From Corallium rubrum (taxonomy: Eukaryota > Cnidaria > Anthozoa > Scleralcyonacea > Coralliidae): a stretch of 64,000 nucleotides of DNA. The notes under the pieces are model-generated. The model saw only the letters and a program-made list of their open reading frames with translations. It searched no databases and had not been told where the DNA came from. The position numbers were made by a program, and so were the translations under genes. Shown here one piece after another: positions 1 through 10,304 of this stretch (positions are counted from its first letter, which is position 1; the number at the start of each line of letters is the position of its first letter). The stretch lies in contig OZ036000.1 in NCBI GenBank assembly GCA_964035015.1, positions 6,704,709 through 6,768,708 of the forward strand. Direction: 5' to 3'.

Positions 1-892
1 TAAACTAAGCGAGAACAAGGAAAATGTTAATTTTTAATTTACCTACACAGATAATTGTTCCTTAAAATTGTCAAAATTGCTGAATAAATGCAAAATTTCG
101 AAATAGTGGCTTGCTGCTATAAAAGTTGCCAGTTCAAAAAAATGTTGCTCATATGAGAAGAAGTTGCCAAAAAGTTGCCGAGCAACTTGTGAACATGGCT
201 AATAAAATCCATATCTTCGCACCACCGTGTAATATCCTATATATATATATATATATATATAGTTCATAATCATATACAGTCGGGATCCCACTCACTGAAG
301 TCATTATAATTATCAAAATAACTTTTATTATTTTGTTTATACCCGAGAAATTTCAACATTAGTGCGAGTCAATCTTATCAGCTAGTGCGATTAGTTAACA
401 CATCATAGATCAATATGTACGATTATTTCCTATTTGTCATTTGATTTCACACTTCCACCAATTTATTAATAAACTCGAAAGTCTGTTTCTCACGCACCAA
501 AACTCGCCCGCCCATTCAAATGTTCAATATACAAACCCACAACACTTCTGTGGTTTGTGAACTCCACACTTGCGATTTGGAGTTACCTAGCAATGAAAGT
601 GGAAACTTTTCACGGAGTTTTTAATGGCATTGTTTTGAAACAAAGATCCGCAACAGGTTTTAAATTATCTTTGAGAAGAAATTGCCCATCATTGAAAGCC
701 TGACAACTTCCGTTCTAAGAGTATTTATTACCTTCGTGAATGCTCTCATTGGTTCAAGCTTCGCACGACCTGCTGAGAGAGAGAGAGAGCATCGAATTTC
801 GCCTCTTGCCTGAAGACGTTTTGCGGTGAGTAGCTGACGACGACAACGACGACGCTTGCTTTTCTGTCGTTTGTAGCTAACCTCGTTTGATC
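1..892. other. Upstream flank of the GAS1-like gene
   Basis: No gene is recognised. The stretch holds a short (TA)n run at about 238-260 and a GA run at about 775-790, roughly 100 bases before the start codon of the next gene. The sentence-like motif around 205-235 (ending in ccaccgtgtaat) recurs near 16045-16070, so part of it is dispersed repeat. The proximal 150 bases probably hold the promoter and 5' UTR, but no TATA box is obvious. Confidence 0.5.
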
Positions 893-1684
893 ATGTTGAA
901 TTGGCTCCTTCCTTTGGTTGTTGCGTGTATTCATGTCTTAACGGCTACAAAACTACAACAGAAATTGTGTACGGATATAACGAAGGAATGCGAATACGAC
1001 GATTATTGTGGTTTCGCTTATTATCGTTTCGTGTCCAAGTGCCCGCGTATTGTCAGAATAGGAATGGACTTTAGTTCATCGCTAAACCTTCCTAAATTTA
1101 CGAACTGCTCAGAAGACTGTGTGGAGGCGATTAATGACTTAAAAGACACGAACATCGGAGCCTACTTCGATGACTGCGACTGCCTAGGCGATGGCAATTG
1201 TTTAACTACTAAAGCACGAGTGACGAAATGCTTGGATCCCGATCACGAAAGCCACAGAAAAACCAGTTGCACTATGACCATGATAAATTGCACTCTAAAC
1301 CACACTTGCAAAAAGCTCCAACGTCGTTTTTTGCGCCGCTGTACTAAAATGATCAGTGGGATCAAATGTGAGGAGAAATGTCTGAATGCGCAAAGCAAGC
1401 TCTTCACGGACGAGCTGGGTAAGGCAATGGCTGATTGTGAGTGCGATGGTACCAACGAACCGTACTGTCGCGCGATACGAGCGCACGCAGAACAGTTGCG
1501 CTGTAAGCCCGGCATGGATGGATCTGGGAAGCGAAACTTCAATTACCAAGAAGAAACACTGGATACTGATGGAATCATACACAGCCCTGACGACGAAGAA
1601 AACGAAAGAAACAGTGGAGTGTCCGTGAACTCATGTCTAGTATCGTATGCGCTGGTATTGCTATCACAGTTTGTATTCTACTGA
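893..1684 (+). CDS. GAS1-like / GDNF-receptor-like GPI-anchored protein
   Basis: A 263-residue single-exon gene. Residues 1-18 form a hydrophobic signal peptide. Two cysteine-rich GDNF/GAS1-type domains follow, about residues 26-110 and 127-210; each shows the spacing of that family, including a DCDC or DCEC motif (FDDCDC, MADCEC) and a YC/DYC motif. An acidic linker comes next, and residues about 245-263 are a hydrophobic tail without a cytoplasmic part, typical of a GPI-attachment signal. Two domains, a GPI tail and no intron are features of vertebrate GAS1, a co-receptor for Hedgehog and a GFRA-related protein; GFRA proteins usually have three domains. The ATG at 893 is chosen because it directly begins the signal peptide. 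Ligand and role in this organism are inference. A distant GFRA-like receptor is the main alternative. Confidence 0.8.
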   Translation: MLNWLLPLVVACIHVLTATKLQQKLCTDITKECEYDDYCGFAYYRFVSKCPRIVRIGMDFSSSLNLPKFTNCSEDCVEAINDLKDTNIGAYFDDCDCLGDGNCLTTKARVTKCLDPDHESHRKTSCTMTMINCTLNHTCKKLQRRFLRRCTKMISGIKCEEKCLNAQSKLFTDELGKAMADCECDGTNEPYCRAIRAHAEQLRCKPGMDGSGKRNFNYQEETLDTDGIIHSPDDEENERNSGVSVNSCLVSYALVLLSQFVFY

Positions 1685-2435
1685 ACTTCCTTTAAGAATC
1701 TCGAGGTTTAATACCCCTATCAAAACTAGTATCTAGTTTTCATATTTCGTTCGTCTAGCACGGTCTATGTTTGTTTATTTCAAAATATTTGTAAATGGGT
1801 TTTTTTAATGCTAACTAATTGTTTCCCTTGTAACTGTCGCCGACCGCCTTCATCATTTCAAGGTTTCGTCAAGAGCGAACACTTCTTCCTATAGTTTTTG
1901 TTTATAGTCTATAATGTATATAGTTTACTGTTTTTTTCGTTATTCACCAACTTTGTGTAAATACAAATTGTTTTTCCTGGCCATTTGGGATCACGTACGA
2001 GTCGTTTTTCTTTCATTACGAGATAAGGTTCTGCTTTAAAAGAGAACGCGTTCAATGCGAGATTAAGGAATTGAAATGTCTGTTTCGTTTTACTAGCATT
2101 CTAGTCCTATGTGTTGCTCTTTCACCTGTGTGAATGATTAACCCACAAATAAGCGACTTCAGAGAAACGGTTAAATTGTTTACACAACACGAAGATGTGT
2201 TTTGTTTTAGTTAAGCGGAAAACCACTTCGCAGAGGAATGCAGCATGTCCTTGCACATCAAACATGGCTGGAGACGACGATGCCTTGTTTTTTTTAAGTG
2301 TTTGTAGATCAGACTAAATAGATAAGCTCTTTCAGTCACTTTTATAGTAGCACGCATTGTTGTTTTAAACTTGGCACTAAGTCTACGACCGAAACTTGCG
2401 CGTCTTCAGTACACTTTCGTCAATCGTCATCATTA
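1685..2435. other. 3' flank of the GAS1-like gene
   Basis: Probably 3' UTR followed by intergenic sequence. I see no canonical AATAAA close to the stop; the T-rich stretch around 1900-1980 is a plausible but unproven end. No open frame with recognisable content. Confidence 0.4.
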
Positions 2436-3060
2436 CCGATGACCTGGGCAGGCCGAAAATGGCCTCTTTGTTATTTTACTCTGTCTAAAGCCAGACGATT
2501 TTAAATGTCGAGGGAAGAACTCTTTGCTATATCCCAGGCAGCAATGCACGCGTGAGTTGCCTGAAACGGCCTTCTTTATTGTTTTACTGTACGTAACGCC
2601 TTTGTCTGAAGGGAGAAACTTTAGTTATATCCCTGACCGCAAAGACAATGGACAACGAACTAACAACTCATTCTGATATTCATCCATTCCTGTCTGAACT
2701 GCGTTGCCTAAAACGGTCTTACTCTTATTTTACTTCGTCAAAAGGAGAAACTTCAACTATATCCCCAGCAGCAATGCCAATGGGCTAGGCTAATAACTCA
2801 TTATTTATCTATTTATCCATCCCTGCTTCGAGCTGCGTGGCCAAAACCCATTTCCTTTATTGTTTTACTCTGTCTAACGCCAGATTATGCTACTCTGTCT
2901 ATCACAGGATGCAATGGGCTAACAACTCATTGCTTATAACCCATTTGAATTCTCTTGAGCTGCGTGACCAAAAACTTTATTAATTTACTCTGTCTAACGC
3001 CAGATTATGCATGCTATACTCTACGCCAGATTATTTTACTCTGTGGTCTAACACTAGAAA
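2436..3060. repeat. Degenerate ~130-bp tandem array
   Basis: About five diverged units follow each other. Each has the order: gctgcgtgnccaaaa, a ttattttactctgtctaacgcc-like core, a loop with gaaact and tatatcccngcagcaatg, then ctaacaactcatt. The core is the same dispersed repeat found as single copies at about 5290-5370, 34930-35120, 60530-60600 and 61000-61075. Units differ strongly, so the array is old. Confidence 0.7.
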
Positions 3061-3998
3061 AATAAGCCTGCAGTAGTAAGTTAATCACCCTTAATGATGA
3101 CTGTTGCATGACATTTATATTGTTCTTGCTTATAAGATGTTCCTAATGACTCAAAACTCTCAATTTTTTTATACAAAACAAATTATTAAAATGTAGGACA
3201 ACGAGTCACGGTAATGACACCCTTCGCTTTGCCGTTAATGCACTCTCTACGATATATCTATACACTGCCAGAACATTTTAACGTACGTAGGACAAGGACA
3301 ACGTAAATTGCCTAGAGGTTATTCTTAAAGATGTGTTTGAATGCAGATTGTATTCAAACACGAAATGGATTAGTTTTGGGAATTGGGAATAAAAAAACGT
3401 TTTGTTTTATGAGCTTGAAAAACCAACTAAAGAGTAAAGAGATATAGGTCTTGACTAAATCTAAGCCTTCATAACCAGAAAATGAATGTATTATCTGTCT
3501 GACATAGATTTCTACCATATATAGAGTCTTCGAGCAGTTCTTGGAATGGGCAATTTTTTCATCAATCATAGGCTCATATTATTTCACCGAGGTATATATA
3601 TTATATCGGAGTAAAAAAAGTAGAGTGTTGTGTAGGCAGTGTTTTGGATAGAGCAAAGTGAAAAAGTGGTAAACTTGACCAGAATAATTTTGATTATGAC
3701 GAAATGGTTGGGAATTTTACATATTTAGGATATTTGAAACCTTCTGAGAAGATTTGTAATATATCTTCCTTTTCAATTGACTAAAGTGACGTCTAAGCAG
3801 GAATCTGTAAAGTGGTTTTTATATAGACAAATTAAAGGCTAACAGCGGAGCCCTCAATCATCCATGAGCTCATCGATAGCCAAAAATCTCACAGGATTGT
3901 TACAAGATGCGTTCGCTTCAGGCTATAGCAAACTTGTTAAGCCACTACGAAGCTAAGATCACAAGTGTCCAGCAGTAGCAATTTATATTAGTTCTTTC
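3061..3998. other. Intergenic stretch with one repeat relic
   Basis: Nothing gene-like. At about 3614-3700 lies a relic beginning agtagagtgttgtgtaggcag, which matches the termini of the foldback family at 7338, 11338 (agtagcgtgctg) and 59468. Confidence 0.45.
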
Positions 3999-4951
3999 TT
4001 TTTTCTTCTTTTCTTTCTTTCTTTCTTCCTCTTCCTTCGTTCCTTCCTTCCTTTCTCCTTCTTCGTTCGTTCGTTCGTTCGTTCGTTCGTTCGTTCGTTC
4101 GTTCGTTCGTTCCTTCTTTCCTTCCTTCCTTCCTTCCTTCCTTCCTTCCTTCCTTCCTTCCTTCCTTCCTTCCTTCCTTCCTTCCTTCCTTCCTTCCTTC
4201 CTTCCTTCCTTTTCCTTTCCTCCTTTCCTTTCCTTCCTTTTCTTCCTTCCTTCCTTTCCTTCCTTTCCTTCCTTTCCTTCCTTCCTTTCCTTCCTTCCCT
4301 TCCTTTCCTTCCTTTCCTTCCTTTCCTTCCTTTCCTTCCTTTCCTTCCTTTCCTTCCTTTCCTTCCTTTCCTTCCTTACCTTCCTTCCTTTCCTTCCTTC
4401 CTTTCCTTCCTTCCTTCCTTCCTTCCTTTCCTTCCTTTCCTTCCTTTCCTTCCTTCCTTTCCTTTCCTTTCCTTTCCTTTCCTTTCCTTTCCTTCCTTCC
4501 CTTCCTTCCTTCCTTCCTTCCTTCCTTCCTTCCTTCCTTCCTTCCTTCCTTCCTTCCTTCCTTCCTTCCTTTCCTTCCTTTTCCTTCCTCCCTTTTCCTT
4601 CCTCCCTTTCCTCCCTTCCTTCCTTTCCTTCCTTTCCTTCCCTTCCTTTCCTTCCTTTCCTTCCTTCCTTTCCTTCCTTCCTTCCTTCCTTTTCCTTCCT
4701 TTCCTTCCTTTCCTTCCTTTCCTTCCTTTCCTTCCTTTCCTTCCTTTCCTTTCCTTCCTTTCCTTTCCTTTCCTTTCCTTTCCTTTCCTTTCCTTTCCTC
4801 CCTTCCTTCCTCCTTCCTTCCTTCCTTCCTTCCTTCCTTCCTTCCTTCCTTCCTTCCTTCCTTCCTTCCTTCCTTCCTTCCTTCCTTCCTTCCTTCCTTC
4901 CTTCCTTCCTTCCTTCCTTCCTTCCTTCCTTCCTTCCTTCCTTCCTTCCTT
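3999..4951. repeat. Polypyrimidine microsatellite (TTCC)n with (TTCG)n and (TTTCC)n blocks
   Basis: About 950 bases of almost pure pyrimidine on the + strand. Blocks: a TTTC-rich lead to about 4060, a perfect TTCG run at about 4063-4111, long TTCC runs, and TTTCC pentamer runs in the middle. Long open frames rich in Lys, Glu, Gly and Arg on the minus strand are by-products of the repeat and not genes. Mirror-symmetric purine/pyrimidine tracts like this can form triplex DNA. Confidence 0.97.
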
Positions 4952-5740
4952 GTTCGTTTGTGCGTGCGGAATGAATAGGCATGTGGTAGGAAGTATTTGT
5001 ATGTATTCTTCGTTGTAGTTCCGCCCTTTATTTGAGTAACAGTTCATGATGAACATATTCTTGTTAATTAAACGTAGAGAGGGGAACCGTTCCCTAGTTT
5101 GGAGCCGCGGATATAAAAATTCTGCATGAAGTTGTTTGAGCTATACGCCTATACCACACTACTTTTTAATGTCTAAAAATTTTACAAACTGATATGCATG
5201 TGCTCCGAGAATGTGATTGGCTACTTTCAATTTACGTCACTCTTTTAAGCCCTGTTTTGGCGCCTAGGATGTCTGATGGTTCTCCCTTTCACGAGTAAAA
5301 TCGTCTGGTGTTAGACAGAGTAAAACAATAAAGGGGCCATTTTTGGCCAGCTCAGGCAAGAATGGGTTAAGAATCAGTTGAAGCATGTTTCATAAATAAC
5401 ACAACACAGGTTCTGAATGTAGGGAATAAAAAGTATATAACATGAAGTAAACCATAACATGAGCGCATGTTTCTGGCTTAGACCTAACTGTGCTTAGACC
5501 TTAGACAATGTCCCGTTGTTCATGTTGGTGATCTTTCGACTATCTTTCATCAAGCCACTAGAGGAGGCTGCCGTAATAGCTCTGTCTGTCTTCTGTCAGT
5601 CGTACATCGTATTCATTCAAGATGGCCGCCACTTCATATCTTTTATCAACCTTTCCAGCCTCGTTCTGGCGTTGAAAGAACCTTTACACCAGAACGAGGC
5701 TTGAGAGGCTAATTTAAATTAAATTGTTGAATAACTTCCT
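4952..5740. other. Intergenic stretch with dispersed repeat copy
   Basis: Contains one copy of the dispersed tctggtgttagacagag repeat at about 5270-5375 and a small hairpin at about 5657-5702 with arms reading agcctcgttctgg. No supported gene. Confidence 0.5.
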
Positions 5741-5741
5741 G

Positions 5742-6505
5742 CTTTGAATTTGATTGGTGTTTGACTATAAATGATCATATTTCCTATTGGTTGCTTAAGG
5801 TGGCTCCATACCGTTTCGCGAAAATGGAAAATACAAGTTTGAGAGTCCAGAACACGTGCATAAACAATTCGGAAAAAGAATAAAACTAAATGTTGTGCAT
5901 AGTTAAACAGCCTGACAATCAAGAACTCTTACCAAATAAATAGCAGCAGTTGTTACTATGGCAACAATCACGTTTCAAAATGGCTGCCAATTTCCCTTCA
6001 AACTAATTTAATTCGAAAAAAACTTTGGTGACCCACAATTTTTTTTTCATTAAAACTTTTCTTGAAGTATGAGTAATCAATAGGCCGATTTTAAAAAAAT
6101 TCTGTAGAACGAATAATTTTTTTTTCGGAAATATCATGTTTGTTAATTTTTAAAAAATTTGGTTCTACAGAATTTTTTTAAAATCGGCCTATTGATTACT
6201 CATTTAAGTGAAAAAAATTTTCATGAAAAAAAAATTTGGGGTCACCAAAGTCTTTTTCGAATTAAATTAGTTTGAAGAGTAATTGGCAGCCATTTTGAAG
6301 CGTCATTGTTGCCATAGCAACAACTGTTGCTATTTATTTGGTAACAGTTTTTGTTTGTCAGAATGTTTAACTATGCATAACATTTATTTTTTTCTTTTTC
6401 CAAATTGTTTATGCACATGTTTTGGACTCTCAAACTTGTATTTTCCATTTTTCAAGAAACTGTGTGGAGCCACCTTAAAACCCCAAAACCAATCAAATTC
6501 AAAAT
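5742..6505. mobile_element. TTAA-bounded foldback element, complete copy A (GGTGGCTCC termini)
   Basis: The two halves are inverted copies of each other. The core element runs 5799-6474, begins GGTGGCTCC, ends GGAGCCACC, and is flanked by TTAA at 5795-5798 and 6475-6478. Arms are about 310-330 bp with a central unpaired part near 6110-6150. Fifteen flanking bases (TTGAATTTGATTGGT and complement) also pair outside the TTAA. It has no coding capacity. TTAA target duplication points to piggyBac- or Kolobok-type mobilisation. A one-arm copy lies at 32549-32917. Confidence 0.85.
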
Positions 6506-6534
6506 AGAGTTATCATGCAGTATAAATAAAGTTA

Positions 6535-6965
6535 GTTTACTCTGGGTTTTCTCCTGTAATAACACTAGACCAATGAGGTGTTAGTGCGCTGCCTCTCATC
6601 AAAAGTTAAACCCGGTTAGACGGGGTTAGTACTTGGATGGGTGACCACTTGGGAATGACCCCGTTGTCGAGCTTGGAACTCATGTGAGTAGAATTGCAGT
6701 TGATCTCTCCCGTGCTTCGAGGGTTTTTCGCCGGGTTCTCAGGTTTTCCTCCCTCCATAAAATCAACACCTAACATCTTAGCTATGATCCGTGGTCTGTT
6801 ATACTTACCCATGTGGATGGTAAGGTGCAGACGGGGGAGTCGGGGGAGTCGGGGGTCACCGGTTTACCATGAGCTTGTCATTACTTGGATTCAGGTCAGC
6901 AGTCTATGTTGTGATCTCCAGCCTTGACCTGACCACCACCGTCTGCACCTCTCACGCTGATTTAT
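6535..6965 (+). mobile_element. 5S-rRNA-derived SINE (SINE3 type), copy 1
   Basis: Bases about 6590-6680 reproduce the internal promoter of 5S rRNA genes: the segment with gttagtacttggatgggtga is the box A to box C region, followed by a gggaat motif. The downstream body (gggtttttcgccggg, cctccctccataaaatcaa) is shared with the copy at 41735-42010. From about 6825 the tail differs, with a ggggagtc run. The preceding 50 bases are the SINE-tail/satellite sequence also seen at 8000-8870. Confidence 0.85.
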
Positions 6966-7189
6966 CAGTGGAAATTATAACCTGAATTGTCCGTAGGGAG
7001 GGATGGTGGGTAATTTAAGATTTTCCTTGCGACTCGTTACTGATAGACTGCTATCAACCTGCTGTGCCGCTAAACGCGCAATGACTGAGCTCAGGTGGCT
7101 CCGCATTATAAGTACTGATGTACTCTCTCCCAGGCCATGCGCGGTTCCTTTGTCGTTAACCTTAGTTATGTCATAACTTCGTCTAATTT

Positions 7190-7330
7190 AAATTTTATAT
7201 ACGACTGACAGTGACAGTGACAGTGACAGTGACAGTGACAGTGACAGTGACAGTGACAGTGACAGTGACAGTGACAGTGACAGTGACAGTGACAGTGACA
7301 GAGTTAACTTATCTAGTGTTAAATAAAGTT
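7190..7330. repeat. (AGTGAC)n hexamer expansion inside a satellite unit
   Basis: About 15-16 perfect copies of agtgac lie between tacgactgac and agagttaacttatctagtg. Those flanks are the two sides of the motif gacggtgacagag in the ~134-bp satellite at 7985-8870, so the hexamer has grown inside a unit of that satellite. Confidence 0.9.
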
Positions 7331-7331
7331 A

Positions 7332-7460
7332 TATAAAAGTAGAGTGCTGCGTAGGCAGTGCAGAAACAACACGTTTCTCTCTGACGAAGGGCCTTCGCTC
7401 GAAACGTTAGACCACTCACGTTCTCTGTTTCGGCAGTATTAACCTACTATACCATATTTC
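7332..7460 (+). repeat. Fragment of hairpin (foldback) family with hammerhead-like motif
   Basis: One half of the palindrome at 11370-11555. It contains ctgacga at 7381-7387 and cgaaacg at 7400-7406 separated by a short stem-loop, then the ttctctgtttcggcagtat tail. The upstream agagtgctgcgtaggcag terminus is shared with other copies. Confidence 0.75.
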
Positions 7461-7509
7461 GATTGTAGTTTAGTTTGCTCTGGTTTTCTCCTGTAGTAAC
7501 ACTGGACTA

Positions 7510-7920
7510 ATGCTGCCAGAACTCCCGCACAGCTAGGGGAAATAAGCTAGGGGAAATAAGCTAGGGGAAATAAGCTAGGGGAAATAACATTCCGTTTGCA
7601 TGTTACATGAAAACAGATAAACAAGTCATTAGAATCTCGGGTCCATTTCTGTATTTTATACATTTCTAACCCTAAACCCAACCTTAACCCTAAACCTGAT
7701 GCTAACATATACTTATAGGTGAAAATATTTTTTTAAGTAAAACAGTTCATTTCGATTTTGTATGTCGTATTTATATAAATCTGATAATAAGTGTGTGGGT
7801 TAGATTGTCTAGCCATACCAACAGATTGTACAATGTGTTTTCCTGTTTTTCTCATTAATATTATTGATTTTCCATGTCCAGTTGTTCCTGTTTGTCACGA
7901 ACTCTTTAGTTGGGGTATTG
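7510..7920 (+). repeat. Dispersed repeat, copy 1 of 2
   Basis: Shares several collinear blocks with 10305-11265: ccagaactcccgcacagc with following aggggaaataagct repeats (four here, two there), an ataaacaagtcattagaatc block, an ataggtgaaaatatt block and a gtgtgggtta to ggggtattgcttag block. Insertions differ between copies. The cccta-rich segment at about 7668-7697 looks faintly telomeric but is part of the repeat. Confidence 0.75.
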
Positions 7921-7984
7921 CTTAGGACTAATGAGGAATCGCCCTTACTGGACCGCTAGGGAAAACAGGTCAGATATGACTGAT

Positions 7985-8870
7985 AGTTATCCAGTATAAA
8001 TAAAGTTAGTTTACTCTGGGTTTTCTCCTGTAGTAACACTAGACCAATGAGGGATGACCCTTACTGAACCTCTACAGAGAACAGTTTAGGTACGACTGAC
8101 GGTGACAGAGTTAACTTATCTAGTGTTAAATAAAGTTAGTTTAGTTTGCTCTGGTTTCCTCCTGTAGTAATACTAGACCAATGAGGGATGACCCTTACTG
8201 AACCTCTACAGAGAACAGTTTAGATACGACTGACGGTGACAGAGTTAACTTATCTAGTGTTAAATGAAGTTAGTTTAGTTTTCTCTGGTTTCCTCCTGTA
8301 GTAACACTAGACCAATGAGGGATGACCCTTACTGAACCTCTACGGAGGACAGTTTAGATACGACTGACGGTGACAGAGTTAACTTATCTAGTGTTAAATA
8401 AAGTTATAGTTTAGTTTGCTCTGGTTTCCTCCTGTAGTAATACTAGACCAATGAGGGATGACCCTTACTGAACCTCTACAGAGGACAGTTTAGATACGAA
8501 TAACGGTGACAGAGTTAACTTATCTAGTGTTAAATAAAGTTAGTTTAGTTTGCTCTGGTTTCCTCCTGTAGTAACACTAGACCAATGAGGGATGACCCTT
8601 ACTGAACCTCTACAGAGAACAGTTTAGATACGACTGACGGTGACAGAGTTAACTTATCTAGTGTTAAATAAAGTTAGTTTAGTTTTCTCTGGTTTCCTCC
8701 TGTAGTAATACTAGACCAATGAGGGATGACCCTTACTGAACCTCTACAGAGGACAGTTTAGATACGACTGACGGTGACAGAGTTAACTTATCTAGTGTTA
8801 AATAAAGTTAGTTTAGTTTGCTCTGGTTTCCTCCTGTAGTAACACTGGACCAAGGGAGAACAGTTTCAGA
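7985..8870. repeat. ~134-bp satellite array, about 6.5 units
   Basis: Units of about 134 bp repeat with few changes: ctctggtttcctcctgtag, then aacactagaccaatgagg, gatgacccttactgaacctc, a tacgactgacggtgacag motif, and ttatctagtgttaaataaag. Differences are single bases plus small indels. The part with cctcctgtagtaacac and caatgagggatg equals the tail of the tRNA-derived SINE at 34034-34258 (minus strand there). Confidence 0.92.
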
Positions 8871-9446
8871 ATAAATAGACTTAATTAGGCATGCAACCTT
8901 GTTATTTATGTTCCTGTGTATGATAATAATATATTCAAGAGGAATTAGAATGGAGAAATGGACGTTTATTGTCAAATTATAAGCCAAGGTGTTGCCTTAT
9001 GAGTTCTATTTTTACCTTACTAAACCAAAAAGTACTGTTCCTAAAAGTTGGAACATAGATTGTAATAGAATGTCAACCTCGTACCAAATCCCGCATACCT
9101 ATAGGGCCTTTTCTCCGCTCCCCGAGAAAAGACCCTGGGTATGAGGTTTCCTGGGTATTGCATAAAAGTACAGAACACGCCAAGCCTTGTTTTTATAACT
9201 CTATACGCCTTTAATTCATTATAACTGTAGAGAAATACAGCATAAAACGCCATTACATCATGCTATATCCTGAATCCAATACGCCATCACACGCCCGTCT
9301 AATAAGAAGACTTTATACGCTTGGGTTTATTTTTATTACGTTTAACCTATTTTTGACGGGTTGTTTTATAAAAGAACACTTGTGGAAGTTTGGAACGTTT
9401 CTATAGCTTTATGGAAATTTCTATTTCTTAAATAGAAACACAAGTG

Positions 9447-10150
9447 CAGGGGCGGATACAGGGGGGGGGGGGTGACTGAGGTTACTAGTCACCCCCCTTC
9501 CCTGTCTCAGCCAATACAGGATTATACAGCGATACACTAGCTGTTTTATACAAATCACAACAGTCACTTGTGTGTAAAACGTGATAAATTATATTGTATA
9601 ACAATGCTTATTGATACAGGCCGCAGCTATGGCCTTTCCTTTGCAATAAGATTGGACAACATGATACGCTAATACCTTGTAAATTTGAAACCCCAATTTA
9701 AGAACAATAAGAATCAAGATTATATATACGTATTGTATACAATATACTGGTATAGTGTGGTTAGTATTTAATATAAAATCTCAATCTGAAATCTGAATGT
9801 ATATTCAGATTTCAGATTGAGATTGTATATTAAATACTAACCACAATACCAGTATATTGTTTATAGTAATTTTGGAACATAATTAAACTTATAAAATCCC
9901 ATGAGTTCACGACAATGACGACATGTCTTCCTACATGTGTGCCTTGTATGGCATATATGGTGTATTCATATATTTGGGTATTTTGTTTGGTAATTTATAT
10001 CCTTCAAAACTCTTTCAAATCTCCCTTAAAATGCAGCAAATGCTATTTCAGAGACTCTAAAATTCAAACTTTTCCGGGGGAAATATTCTGAAAGAAATAT
10101 TGAGCACCTTATAGTCACCCCCCCTTGCACAAATCCTGTATCCGCCCCTG
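9447..10150. mobile_element. Non-autonomous DNA transposon, TIR CAGGGGCGGATACAGG
   Basis: Starts CAGGGGCGGATACAGG and ends with its complement CCTGTATCCGCCCCTG. A 5-bp direct repeat aagtg flanks it at 9442-9446 and 10151-10155. Subterminal G and C runs with gtgact/agtcac pairs also match. A strong palindrome sits inside at 9740-9859. No transposase frame. The superfamily is not certain: the TIR resembles hAT-like MITEs, but hAT duplications are 8 bp. Confidence 0.78.
9740..9859. repeat. Palindrome inside the 9.4-10.1 kb transposon
   Basis: Arms of about 58 bp meet around 9799: caatatactggtat at the left pairs with ataccagtatattg at the right, and the inner arms contain aatctgaaatctgaat and its complement. 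One or two mismatches only. Probably a nested hairpin MITE or an arm of the host element. Confidence 0.85.
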
Positions 10151-10304
10151 AAGTGGATGTTTTGGAAGAACACGCGGTGAGAAGTCAGAACTGAAAGTCA
10201 AGTGTTACCTCGCCGAATAATTAACTGTTTTCTTAATCATAAAAGCGCTTTAAAGTCAAGGACTGCATGCCGTATTCTTTATAGAACACCCACGTCTTTC
10301 AAAA

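Noticed and set aside
1243-1628. Other open frames over the GAS1-like gene
   Set aside because: Shadows of the real reading frame.
3945-5056. Lys/Glu/Gly/Arg-repeat open frames on the minus strand
   Set aside because: Direct translation of the TTCC/TTTCC microsatellite.
6590-6690. A 5S rRNA gene
   Set aside because: Only the internal promoter part is conserved and it is followed by a SINE body shared with 41735-42010.
7665-7700. Telomere-like aaccctaaaccc stretch
   Set aside because: Degenerate, about 30 bases, and part of a dispersed repeat also present at 10711 in altered form; not an interstitial telomere.
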